64,000 bases of DNA from Thermus oshimai DSM 12092 (GTDB lineage: Bacteria; Deinococcota; Deinococci; Deinococcales; Thermaceae), in the NCBI RefSeq assembly GCF_000373145.1, contig NZ_KB890619.1, positions 63,857 to 127,856 on the forward strand. Reading direction: 5' to 3'. The notes under the pieces are model-generated. The model had not been told where the DNA came from. It saw only the letters and a list, made by a program, of their open reading frames with translations, and ran no database searches. The position numbers and the translations under genes were made by a program. This document shows, in pieces, positions 17,843-25,411 of the stretch. Each line of letters begins with the position of its first letter. Within the stretch, counting starts at the first letter, position 1.

Positions 17843-18637
17843 ATGCTCCGCCTGGCGGTCTTAGGCCACCCCATTGCCCACTCCCTTTCCCCGGCCATGC
17901 ACGCCTGGGCCCTCTCGGCCTTGGGCCTACGGGGCACCTACGAGGCCCTGGACACCCCTCCGGAGGCCCTTTCCGAGAGGCTTCAGGAGGTCCGCCGGGG
18001 GTACAGGGGGGTGAACCTCACCGTGCCCCTCAAGGAAAGGGCCCTGCCCCTTCTGGACTGGGTTTCCCCCGAGGCCCGGGCCATCGGGGCGGTGAACACC
18101 GTCCTTTCGGCGGAGGGGCACCTCCTCGGCTTCAACACCGATGCCCCCGGCTTCCTCATGGCCTTGGAGGCCGGGGGCTTTCCCCTAAGGGGCCCGGCCC
18201 TGGTCCTGGGGGCGGGGGGGGCGGGGCGGGCGGTGGCCTACGCCCTGAAGGGGGCGGGCCTTGAGGTCTGGGTCTGGAACCGCACCCCGGAGCGCGCCCA
18301 GGCCCTGGCGGAGGAGATGGGCCTCGAGGCGGTGCCCCTGGAGGCGGCCCGGGCGGCCTACCTCCTGGTGAACGCCACCTCGGTGGGCCTAGGCGATCCC
18401 GGGGCCACCCCCCTCCCCCCGGGGCTCTTTCCGGACGAAGGAGTGGCCGTGGACCTGGTCTACCGCCCCCTTTGGACCCGCTTCCTAAAGGAGGCCAAGG
18501 CCCGGGGCCTAGGGGTGCAGACCGGCCTTCCCATGCTGGCCTGGCAGGGGGCCTTGGCCTTCCGGATCTGGACGGGCCTCCTGCCGGACCCCGTGGGCAT
18601 GGAGCGGGTGGCCCTGGGGGCCTTGGGAAAAGGGTAG
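17843..18637 (+). CDS. aroE: Shikimate dehydrogenase
   Basis: A 264-residue NADP-dependent shikimate dehydrogenase of the aromatic amino acid pathway. The shikimate site is seen in LGHPIAHSLSPAMH at the N-terminus and NLTVPLKE near residue 60, with catalytic Lys and an Asp in FNTDAPGF near 100. The NADP site is LVLGAGGAGRAVAYAL followed by WNRTPERA. The start is ATG at 17843 rather than the ATG 9 nt upstream, which falls inside the -10 box. Other aro genes are not near. Confidence 0.94.
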   Translation: MLRLAVLGHPIAHSLSPAMHAWALSALGLRGTYEALDTPPEALSERLQEVRRGYRGVNLTVPLKERALPLLDWVSPEARAIGAVNTVLSAEGHLLGFNTDAPGFLMALEAGGFPLRGPALVLGAGGAGRAVAYALKGAGLEVWVWNRTPERAQALAEEMGLEAVPLEAARAAYLLVNATSVGLGDPGATPLPPGLFPDEGVAVDLVYRPLWTRFLKEAKARGLGVQTGLPMLAWQGALAFRIWTGLLPDPVGMERVALGALGKG

Positions 18638-18640
18638 AAT
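18635..18640 (+). promoter_or_regulatory. -10 box of leaderless vapBC
   Basis: TAGAAT overlaps the aroE stop, then 6 nt (GCCCTT) and ATG at 18647. Confidence 0.5.
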
Positions 18641-18646
18641 GCCCTT

Positions 18647-18922
18647 ATGGGGTACCGGCGGATTCGGGTTTCTCTGGAAGAGGACCAGTGGATCCGGCTG
18701 AAAACCCTGGCCCAGGAGCTAAGCCAGAAGCGAGGCCGCCGGGTAAGTGCCAGCGAAGTCCTCCGTGAGCTTTTGGACAAAGGTCTTCGGGAGGTTTCCA
18801 GGAGCGAAGCCTTGAGGCGGCTTTCTTCCCTTAGGGGGCGGATTTCCTTGGAGGGCCTGAGTTTGGAGGGCCTTTTAGAAGAGGTGAGGGAGGGGCGTGT
18901 CCAAGATCTACTGGGTGGTTGA
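18647..18922 (+). CDS. Ribbon-helix-helix antitoxin (VapB type)
   Basis: A 91-residue protein. The first 45 residues fit a ribbon-helix-helix DNA-binding domain: a strand (YRRIRVSLEEDQW), helix 1 (RLKTLAQELSQKRG) and helix 2 (SASEVLRELLDKGLREV). The acidic, leucine-rich C-terminus would bind the toxin. It overlaps the PIN toxin gene by 26 bp, so translation is coupled. It probably represses its own operon. Codon use is less GC-rich than in the neighbours (many TTT, CTT and GTT codons), which suggests transfer. Confidence 0.8.
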   Translation: MGYRRIRVSLEEDQWIRLKTLAQELSQKRGRRVSASEVLRELLDKGLREVSRSEALRRLSSLRGRISLEGLSLEGLLEEVREGRVQDLLGG

Positions 18923-19334
18923 TGCTTCCCTTGCCCTAGCCCTTGTCCTGCCCCATCCGGCCCAGAAGGAGGCGGAGGCCTTCTGGCGGGAGGAGGCTCC
19001 AAAAGGTGAGGTGTGGGTGCCCCGGCTTTTTGCCGCGGAAGTGGCCTCGGTTCTCCGTGCCCTGGTGTTTGCCCGCAGGATGGCGCAAGGGGAGGCGGAA
19101 GAGCTCTTGGAGATCCTTTTAGAGCTTCCCGACCGCTTCGCCGAGGATGAAGCTCTGGCCCTTCGGGCTTTGCGCTGGGCGGGGGCTTTGGGGCAAAAGC
19201 GGGCCTACGACGCCTTTTACGTGGCCTTGGCGGAAGAGAAAGGGGCCCAGCTTTTGACGGTGGATTTGAAACTGGCCCACGCCCTGCACGCCCAGGGGGT
19301 GCCCTGGGTTCGGGCTTTAGGGGAGGCCGTATGA
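18897..19334 (+). CDS. vapC: PIN-domain ribonuclease toxin (VapC family)
   Basis: A 145-residue PIN domain with all the acidic residues expected of an active Mg2+-dependent RNase: D9 in VVDASLAL, E48 in FAAEVAS, D105 in AYDAFYVALA and D123 in LLTVDLKL. With the overlapping ribbon-helix-helix gene it forms a type II toxin-antitoxin pair, which typically cleaves tRNA or rRNA. The start is a GTG inside the antitoxin gene. Its stop overlaps the ATG of yigZ. Codon use is similarly relaxed. Confidence 0.88.
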   Translation: MSKIYWVVDASLALALVLPHPAQKEAEAFWREEAPKGEVWVPRLFAAEVASVLRALVFARRMAQGEAEELLEILLELPDRFAEDEALALRALRWAGALGQKRAYDAFYVALAEEKGAQLLTVDLKLAHALHAQGVPWVRALGEAV

Positions 19335-19894
19335 CCTTGGCCGAACCTGTGGTGTACGAGGAGGTCATCGGGAAAAGCCGCTTCCTCGCCAAGGCGGCCC
19401 CCGTGGCCTCGGAGGAGGAGGCCCTGGCCTTCTTGGAATGGGCTTCGGAAAGGGAGGCCACCCACAACCCCTACGCCTACCGGATCGGCCCCCTTTACCG
19501 CTTCTCCGACGACGGGGAGCCCAGCGGCACCGCGGGCCGCCCCATCCTTCACGCCATAGAGGCCCAGGGCCTGGACCGGGTGGCCGTGGTGGTGGTGCGC
19601 TACTTCGGGGGGGTGAAGCTCGGGGCGGGGGGGCTGGTGCGGGCCTACGGGGGGATGGCGGCGGAGGCCTTGAGGCGGGCGGGGAAGGTCCCCATCGTGG
19701 ACTGGGCCGAGGCGGCCTTCCTGGTCCCTTTTGCCGAGGTGGGGGCGGCCTACCGGGCCCTTAGGGGCCTACCCGTGGCGGAGGAGTACCGGGAGGAAGG
19801 GGTCCTCCTGCGCCTGAGGCTTCCCAAGGACCGCCTCGAGGCCTTAGCCCAGGCCCTCACCGAGGCCACCCGGGGCCGGGTCCGTAGAATGTGA
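19331..19894 (+). CDS. yigZ: YigZ/IMPACT family protein
   Basis: A 187-residue UPF0029/IMPACT family protein. The conserved N-terminal domain shows SRFLAKAAPV, ATHNPYAYRIG, SDDGEPSGTAGRPIL and VVVVRYFGGVKLGAGGL, with a smaller C-terminal ferredoxin-like domain. The molecular role is not settled; relatives bind translation factors or ribosomes. It overlaps vapC by 4 bp, and polA follows after a TAGAAT box. Confidence 0.92.
   Translation: MTLAEPVVYEEVIGKSRFLAKAAPVASEEEALAFLEWASEREATHNPYAYRIGPLYRFSDDGEPSGTAGRPILHAIEAQGLDRVAVVVVRYFGGVKLGAGGLVRAYGGMAAEALRRAGKVPIVDWAEAAFLVPFAEVGAAYRALRGLPVAEEYREEGVLLRLRLPKDRLEALAQALTEATRGRVRRM
19885..19890 (+). promoter_or_regulatory. -10 box of leaderless polA
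   Basis: TAGAAT inside the last codons of yigZ, then 7 nt and the polA ATG at 19898. The intervening GTGAGGG is too close to act as a ribosome site. Confidence 0.5.
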
Positions 19895-19897
19895 GGG

Positions 19898-22390
19898 ATG
19901 CTGCCCCTCTTTGAGCCCAAGGGCCGGGTCCTCCTGGTGGACGGCCACCACCTGGCCTACCGCACCTTTTTCGCCCTCAAGGGCCTCACCACCAGCCGGG
20001 GCGAGCCCGTGCAGGCGGTTTATGGCTTCGCCAAAAGCCTCCTCAAGGCCCTGAAGGAGGATGGGGAGGTGGCCATCGTGGTCTTTGACGCCAAGGCCCC
20101 CTCCTTCCGCCACGAGGCCTACGAGGCCTACAAGGCGGGCCGGGCCCCCACCCCGGAGGACTTTCCCCGGCAGCTCGCCCTCATCAAGGAGCTGGTGGAC
20201 CTTTTGGGCCTCGTGCGCCTTGAGGTCCCGGGCTTTGAGGCGGACGATGTCCTCGCCACCCTGGCCAAGAAGGCAGAAAGGGAGGGGTACGAGGTGCGCA
20301 TCCTGAGCGCGGACCGCGACCTCTACCAGCTCCTTTCCGACCGGATCCACCTCCTCCACCCCGAGGGGGAGGTCCTGACCCCCGGGTGGCTCCAGGAGCG
20401 CTACGGCCTCTCCCCGGAGAGGTGGGTGGAGTACCGGGCCCTGGTGGGGGACCCTTCGGACAACCTCCCCGGGGTGCCCGGCATCGGGGAGAAGACCGCC
20501 CTGAAGCTCCTGAAGGAGTGGGGTAGCCTGGAAGCGATTCTAAAGAACCTGGACCAGGTGAAGCCGGAAAGGGTGCGGGAGGCCATCCGGAATAACCTGG
20601 ATAAGCTCCAGATGTCCCTGGAGCTTTCCCGCCTCCGCACCGACCTCCCCCTGGAGGTGGACTTCGCCAAGAGGCGGGAGCCCGACTGGGAGGGGCTTAA
20701 GGCCTTTTTGGAGCGGCTTGAGTTCGGAAGCCTCCTCCACGAGTTCGGCCTTCTGGAGGCCCCCAAGGAGGCGGAGGAGGCCCCCTGGCCCCCGCCTGGA
20801 GGGGCCTTTTTGGGCTTCCTCCTCTCCCGCCCCGAGCCCATGTGGGCGGAGCTTTTGGCCCTGGCGGGGGCCAAGGAGGGGCGGGTCCATCGGGCGGAAG
20901 ACCCCGTGGGGGCCCTAAAGGACCTGAAGGAGATCCGGGGCCTCCTCGCCAAGGACCTCTCGGTCCTGGCCCTGAGGGAGGGCCGGGAGATCCCGCCGGG
21001 GGACGACCCCATGCTCCTCGCCTACCTCCTGGACCCGGGGAACACCAACCCCGAGGGGGTGGCCCGGCGGTACGGGGGGGAGTGGAAGGAGGACGCCGCC
21101 GCCCGGGCCCTCCTTTCGGAAAGGCTCTGGCAGGCCCTTTACCCCCGGGTGGCGGAGGAGGAAAGGCTCCTTTGGCTCTACCGGGAGGTGGAGCGGCCCC
21201 TCGCCCAGGTCCTCGCCCACATGGAGGCCACGGGGGTGCGGCTGGATGTGCCCTACCTGGAGGCCCTTTCCCAGGAGGTGGCCTTTGAGCTGGAGCGCCT
21301 CGAGGCCGAGGTCCACCGCCTGGCGGGCCACCCCTTCAACCTGAACTCTAGGGACCAGCTGGAGCGGGTCCTCTTTGACGAGCTCGGCCTACCCCCCATC
21401 GGCAAGACGGAGAAGACGGGCAAGCGCTCCACCAGCGCCGCCGTCCTGGAGCTCTTAAGGGAGGCCCACCCCATCGTGGGGCGGATCCTGGAGTACCGGG
21501 AGCTCATGAAGCTCAAGAGCACCTACATAGACCCCCTCCCCAGGCTGGTCCACCCCAAAACCGGCCGGCTCCACACCCGCTTCAACCAGACGGCCACCGC
21601 CACGGGCCGCCTCTCCAGCTCCGACCCCAACCTGCAGAACATCCCCGTGCGCACCCCCTTAGGCCAGCGCATCCGCAAGGCCTTCATTGCCGAGGAGGGC
21701 CATCTCCTGGTGGCCCTGGACTATAGCCAGATCGAGCTCCGGGTCCTCGCCCACCTCTCGGGGGACGAGAACCTCATCCGGGTCTTCCGGGAAGGGAAGG
21801 ACATCCACACCGAGACCGCCGCCTGGATGTTCGGCGTGCCCCCCGAGGGGGTGGACGGGGCCATGCGCCGGGCGGCCAAGACGGTGAACTTCGGGGTGCT
21901 CTACGGGATGTCCGCCCACCGCCTCTCCCAGGAGCTCTCCATCCCCTACGAGGAGGCGGCGGCCTTCATCGAGCGCTACTTCCAGAGCTTCCCCAAGGTG
22001 CGGGCCTGGATCGCCAAAACCTTGGAGGAGGGGCGGAAGAAGGGGTACGTGGAGACCCTCTTCGGCCGCCGCCGCTACGTGCCCGACCTCAACGCCCGGG
22101 TGAAGAGCGTGCGGGAGGCGGCGGAGCGCATGGCCTTCAACATGCCCGTGCAGGGCACCGCCGCGGACCTCATGAAGCTGGCCATGGTGAAGCTCTTCCC
22201 CAGGCTCAGGCCCTTGGGCGTTCGCATCCTCCTCCAGGTGCACGACGAGCTGGTCTTGGAGGCCCCAAAGGCGCGGGCGGAGGAGGCCGCCCAGTTGGCC
22301 AAGGAGACCATGGAAGGGGTTTACCCCCTCTCCGTCCCCCTGGAGGTGGAGGTGGGGATGGGGGAGGACTGGCTTTCCGCCAAGGCCTAG
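19898..22390 (+). CDS. polA: DNA polymerase I (Taq type, family A)
   Basis: An 830-residue family A polymerase. Residues 1-290 are the 5'-nuclease domain (LLVDGHHLAYRTFFAL, VVFDAKAPSFRHE, EADDVLATLA, GIGEKTALKLL). Residues 290-420 are the vestigial 3'-5' exonuclease domain, which lacks the metal-binding acidic residues, so no proofreading is expected. The polymerase domain has motif A, DYSQIELR with D608, motif B, RRAAKTVNFGVLYGM, and motif C, QVHDE with D783. It repairs DNA and removes RNA primers. From memory, the sequence (for example ILKNLDQVKPER and DPVGALKDLKEIRG) is closest to the T. oshimai enzyme. It overlaps the convergent azlD by 4 bp. Confidence 0.98.
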   Translation: MLPLFEPKGRVLLVDGHHLAYRTFFALKGLTTSRGEPVQAVYGFAKSLLKALKEDGEVAIVVFDAKAPSFRHEAYEAYKAGRAPTPEDFPRQLALIKELVDLLGLVRLEVPGFEADDVLATLAKKAEREGYEVRILSADRDLYQLLSDRIHLLHPEGEVLTPGWLQERYGLSPERWVEYRALVGDPSDNLPGVPGIGEKTALKLLKEWGSLEAILKNLDQVKPERVREAIRNNLDKLQMSLELSRLRTDLPLEVDFAKRREPDWEGLKAFLERLEFGSLLHEFGLLEAPKEAEEAPWPPPGGAFLGFLLSRPEPMWAELLALAGAKEGRVHRAEDPVGALKDLKEIRGLLAKDLSVLALREGREIPPGDDPMLLAYLLDPGNTNPEGVARRYGGEWKEDAAARALLSERLWQALYPRVAEEERLLWLYREVERPLAQVLAHMEATGVRLDVPYLEALSQEVAFELERLEAEVHRLAGHPFNLNSRDQLERVLFDELGLPPIGKTEKTGKRSTSAAVLELLREAHPIVGRILEYRELMKLKSTYIDPLPRLVHPKTGRLHTRFNQTATATGRLSSSDPNLQNIPVRTPLGQRIRKAFIAEEGHLLVALDYSQIELRVLAHLSGDENLIRVFREGKDIHTETAAWMFGVPPEGVDGAMRRAAKTVNFGVLYGMSAHRLSQELSIPYEEAAAFIERYFQSFPKVRAWIAKTLEEGRKKGYVETLFGRRRYVPDLNARVKSVREAAERMAFNMPVQGTAADLMKLAMVKLFPRLRPLGVRILLQVHDELVLEAPKARAEEAAQLAKETMEGVYPLSVPLEVEVGMGEDWLSAKA

Positions 22391-22677
22391 CCCCCCAAGC
22401 TCAGGAGGGTGTACAGGGCCACTCCTAGGAGGATCGCCGCGCCCAGGTGGCCCGTGGCCCGGGCGGCGGCGTAGACCCCGAAGAGGCCCAGGGCCACCCG
22501 CGCCCACTCCGGGGAGGGTGGGGGGGAGAAGGCCGAAACCAGGAAGAGGGCCACCACCAGGCTGGGCCCCACCTGGCCCACCCCCAACCTCCGCCCCCAG
22601 CGCCAGGGAAAGAGGCGTAGGAGATAGGTGCCCAGGGCCAGGAGCAGGAGGGCCAGGGTCAAGGCCTTCCTCCCCAA
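22387..22677 (-). CDS. azlD: AzlD-like branched-chain amino acid export subunit
   Basis: A 96-residue, very hydrophobic protein with about four short membrane segments and the AzlD-like TYLLRLFPWRWG region near residue 18. It overlaps the end of azlC by 19 bp, the usual pairing; together they form a small exporter for branched-chain amino acids or analogues. The start is a TTG. Confidence 0.75.
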   Translation of the reverse strand: MGRKALTLALLLLALGTYLLRLFPWRWGRRLGVGQVGPSLVVALFLVSAFSPPPSPEWARVALGLFGVYAAARATGHLGAAILLGVALYTLLSLGG

Positions 22678-23291
22678 AGCCCGATGGCCCCCGCCAGGAG
22701 AAGGCCCAAGGCGGTTTCGCCCCCAAGGTGGCAGGCCAGGGCCACGCCCCCTGCCAGGAGGGCCACGGGGTTTTTCAGATGGGGAAGGGCGAGGAGGAAA
22801 AAGAGGGCGGGTAGGGCGAAGGTGAGGCCTTGGGCCAGGGCGGGGAAGGCCTTAAGCCCCTGGGCCCCCAACGCCCCCGTCAGGGTGCCCAGGTTCCAGC
22901 TGGCGTAGGCCCCTAGGCCAAGGCCCAGGAAGAAGCCCGGCCGTTTCCCTTCGGGAAGCTCTGGAAGCCTGTGCAGGGCTAGGGCGAAGACCTCATCGGT
23001 GAGGAAAAAGGCGAGGAGGGGGCTTCCTGTCAGGTAGGGTTTGAGGACGGGGCCGTAGAAGGCGTGGCGGAGGTTGAGGAGGAGGGCGAGGAGGGCTGAA
23101 AGGAGGGGTGGGGTTCCCGTGGCGAGAAGCCCCACCAGGGCGAACTGGGCGGCCCCGGCAAAGACGAGAAGGGAGATGAGCGCCACCGTCCAGGGGGAAA
23201 GCCCGGCCCCTACCCCCAGCATCCCGAAGGCCACGGCCACCGGGAAATAGCCTAGGGCCACGGGCCAGGCCGCTTGCAATCCTTCCTTCAT
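22659..23291 (-). CDS. azlC: AzlC family amino acid exporter subunit
   Basis: A 210-residue AzlC protein. The N-terminal signature is clear: WPVALGYFPVAVAFGMLGVGAGLSP, then SLLVFAGAAQFALVGLLATG and LLLNLRHAFYGPVL. These are the conserved segments of the large subunit of the AzlCD exporter. The start is ATG at 23291; the open frame further upstream is only the complement of the LuxR-type gene. A TAAAAT box lies 8 nt before the ATG. Confidence 0.9.
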   Translation of the reverse strand: MKEGLQAAWPVALGYFPVAVAFGMLGVGAGLSPWTVALISLLVFAGAAQFALVGLLATGTPPLLSALLALLLNLRHAFYGPVLKPYLTGSPLLAFFLTDEVFALALHRLPELPEGKRPGFFLGLGLGAYASWNLGTLTGALGAQGLKAFPALAQGLTFALPALFFLLALPHLKNPVALLAGGVALACHLGGETALGLLLAGAIGLWGGRP

Positions 23292-23299
23292 GGGGAGGG

Positions 23300-23305
23300 A
23301 TTTTA
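23300..23305 (-). promoter_or_regulatory. -10 box of azlC
   Basis: TAAAAT on the minus strand, 8 nt before the azlC ATG and without a ribosome site. Confidence 0.4.
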
Positions 23306-23330
23306 TCCGAAGCGCTAGGATGGGATTGGA

Positions 23331-23846
23331 ATGGCCCGCATCTGGCTCAACCTGGGGGCCAAGGTCCTGGAGGAGGCCCTGGCGGAGCGCCTGAAGGCCT
23401 TGGGGCACGAGGTGGTCCCGGACCCCCAAAAGGCCCAGCTGGCCTTGGTCTTCCTCACCCACCTGGAGGGGCCGCCCCCCCTCCCCGCCACCCTGGCCCT
23501 CCTGGCCAGCCCCCACCTGGCGGAGGGGGCTTTGCGCCTGGGCTACCGGGGGTACCTGTACCCCCACCAGGGCCTCGAGGTCCTGGAAAAGGCCCTCCCC
23601 GCGGTGGCCCGGGGGGAGGTCTGGGCGGAGCGCCGCCTCCTGGCGGCCTTCTGGAACCCCACCCCTTCCCGCCTCACCCCCCGGGAGGAGCTGGTGGCCC
23701 ACCTGGCGGCGGAGGGGCTTTCCAACCGGGAGATCGCTCAGCGGCTCGGCCTTTCCGAGAAGACGGTGAAGGCCCACCTCTCCTCCGTCTTCGCCAAGCT
23801 GGGGGTGCGGCGGCGGGTGGAGCTGGTGCTCCGCCTAAAGTCCTAG
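23331..23846 (+). CDS. LuxR/NarL-type regulator with degenerate receiver domain
   Basis: A 171-residue protein. The last 60 residues are a LuxR helix-turn-helix (LTPREELVAHLAAEGLSNREIAQRLGLSEKTVKAHLSSVFAKLGV). The N-terminal 105 residues look like a response-regulator receiver in size and spacing, but the phospho-acceptor Asp is missing: the third strand reads LALVFLTHLEG. It therefore probably does not respond to a histidine kinase. The start is ATG at 23331, divergent from azlC. Its target may be azlCD; that is inferred from position alone. Confidence 0.78.
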   Translation: MARIWLNLGAKVLEEALAERLKALGHEVVPDPQKAQLALVFLTHLEGPPPLPATLALLASPHLAEGALRLGYRGYLYPHQGLEVLEKALPAVARGEVWAERRLLAAFWNPTPSRLTPREELVAHLAAEGLSNREIAQRLGLSEKTVKAHLSSVFAKLGVRRRVELVLRLKS

Positions 23847-23872
23847 GTCTTAAGTCTCGGCCTGCCCCCGAC

Positions 23873-23898
23873 CTTCCCCCTACCCTTTTTGGGGGAAG
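23873..23898 (+). terminator. Stem-loop after the LuxR-type gene
   Basis: CTTCCCCC (23873-23880) and GGGGGAAG (23891-23898) form an 8-bp stem with a 10-nt loop. It has no T-tract, so it is only a probable terminator. Confidence 0.45.
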
Positions 23899-23945
23899 AC
23901 AGGTTTTCCTGGCCTTTCTAAGGTGGGAGGTGAGGAGGTGGGGCA

Positions 23946-25352
23946 ATGAAGCATAGATGGTATACCGTTGTAGGGGTTTTGGGCCTTCTCCTCTGGGCCT
24001 GCTCGGGGCCTACAGGTCAGCTGGACCCCCAGGCCCAGGGGGGAGGCGGCGGAGGTGGGGGCGGCTTCCAAGGGGCCATCTTCACCTCCCTCGGGGACGG
24101 GACCCTGGTGAACGGGAACGTCTACGACCGCAAGGAGGATGTCTACCTGAACGGCGGCCCCCAGACCTGCTCTGCCCAGGGCCTGCCCGACGGCCAGTAC
24201 TACTTCCAGATCACCGACCCCTCGGGGAGCGTGCTCCTTTCCGGTTACGGCCCCGATAACGGGGTCATCACCGTGTCCGGGGGCTTCTTCACGGCCTATA
24301 CGGGAACCCACGCCTACAACACCGTCATCCGCTGCGGGGTGAACACGGTGGTGGTGCAGCTCTACCCCTTCGCCGACACCCCCAACCCCGGCGGGGAGTA
24401 CAAGGTCTGGCTCACCCCGGTGGCGGACTACCGGCCTGGGGAAGGGGTCTTCGGGTTCCTGCCCAACCGGAGCAAGACGGACAACTTCAAGGTGCGCTCC
24501 TCCGGTGGGGGAGAGGAGGAGCCCCGCCCCGTGGCCATCTACGGCTACAAGTGGTACGACACGGACACCGACGGGCTCTGGGATGAGGGCGAGCTCCCCA
24601 TCGGCGGCTGGCGCATAGAGCTTACCCCGCCCGAGCCCCCAGAGGTGGGGTACACCAGCACGGAGTCGGGCTCGCTGGGGCGCTACAGCTTCTTGGTCAT
24701 GCCCAACACCGGCCCCTACACCGTGACGGAGGTCCCGCCCCCGCCCGGCTGGTGGCCCGCAGGCCAGTGGATCAACACCACCCCCACCTCGGGCACGGTG
24801 AGCGTGGGCGCCACGGACACTCCGGGGCCCAACTTCGGCAACGTCTGCCTGGGGCCGGGGGGCGGCCGGACCATAGGCTTCTGGAGCAATAAGAACGGCG
24901 AGCGGGCCATGAACGGTATGCCGGGCGGCATGGCGGGCACCCTGGCCTACCTGAGCAGCCTCAACCTGGTGGACGCTTCAGGCAACCCCTTTGACCCCAC
25001 GGGCTACGCCCAGTTCCGCACCTGGCTCCTTGGGGCGAACGCCACCAACATGGCCTACATGCTCTCCGCCCAGATGGCGGCCATGGCCCTCAACGTGCGG
25101 GCCGGCTTCGTGAACCCGAACGCCCTGGTCTACGCCCCCGGCACCTTAAGCGCTAACCCCGCGGGCTTCGCCCGGGTGGGGGACCTCATCAATGAGGCCA
25201 ACGCCGAGCTCGGCGCCCACCCCACCGCCTTTAGCGGCGACCCGTGGCGGAGCTACCAGGAGGCCCTGAAGGACGCCCTGGACTGGGCCAACAACAACCG
25301 CACCTTCGTCCAGCCCGGGCCTGAGGCCTGCCCCTTCACCACCCCCTACTGA
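23946..25352 (+). CDS. Secreted lipoprotein with SdrD B-like domain and unknown C-terminal domain
   Basis: A 468-residue protein with a lipoprotein signal (LLLWAC, lipid Cys C19) and then a run of nine glycines as a linker. Residues 35-185 show no family I recognise. Residues 195-300 resemble an SdrD B-like/Cna B-type beta-sandwich: VAIYGYKWYDTDTDGLWDEGE has the acidic calcium-loop look, followed by GSLGRYSFLVMPNTGPYTVTE. Residues 303-468 begin GGGRTIGFWSNKNG and form a helical domain seen by eye in other secreted proteins but of unknown role. AGGAGGTG lies 5 nt before the ATG. It is probably a surface protein; the function is unknown. Confidence 0.75.
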   Translation: MKHRWYTVVGVLGLLLWACSGPTGQLDPQAQGGGGGGGGGFQGAIFTSLGDGTLVNGNVYDRKEDVYLNGGPQTCSAQGLPDGQYYFQITDPSGSVLLSGYGPDNGVITVSGGFFTAYTGTHAYNTVIRCGVNTVVVQLYPFADTPNPGGEYKVWLTPVADYRPGEGVFGFLPNRSKTDNFKVRSSGGGEEEPRPVAIYGYKWYDTDTDGLWDEGELPIGGWRIELTPPEPPEVGYTSTESGSLGRYSFLVMPNTGPYTVTEVPPPPGWWPAGQWINTTPTSGTVSVGATDTPGPNFGNVCLGPGGGRTIGFWSNKNGERAMNGMPGGMAGTLAYLSSLNLVDASGNPFDPTGYAQFRTWLLGANATNMAYMLSAQMAAMALNVRAGFVNPNALVYAPGTLSANPAGFARVGDLINEANAELGAHPTAFSGDPWRSYQEALKDALDWANNNRTFVQPGPEACPFTTPY

Positions 25353-25365
25353 AGGGGCCCGGCCG

Positions 25366-25395
25366 AGCCCCCCGGGAGGCCCCCGGGGGGCTTTC
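25366..25395 (+). terminator. Strong intrinsic terminator after the lipoprotein gene
   Basis: AGCCCCCCGGG (25366-25376) pairs with CCCGGGGGGCT (25382-25392), an 11-bp stem followed by TTTCT. Confidence 0.8.
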
Positions 25396-25398
25396 TGG

Positions 25399-25404
25399 TA
25401 TAGT
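25399..25404 (+). promoter_or_regulatory. -10 box of leaderless glmM
   Basis: TATAGT, 7 nt before the ATG at 25412, placed directly after the terminator stem. No ribosome site is present. Confidence 0.6.
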
Positions 25405-25411
25405 GCCCCCG

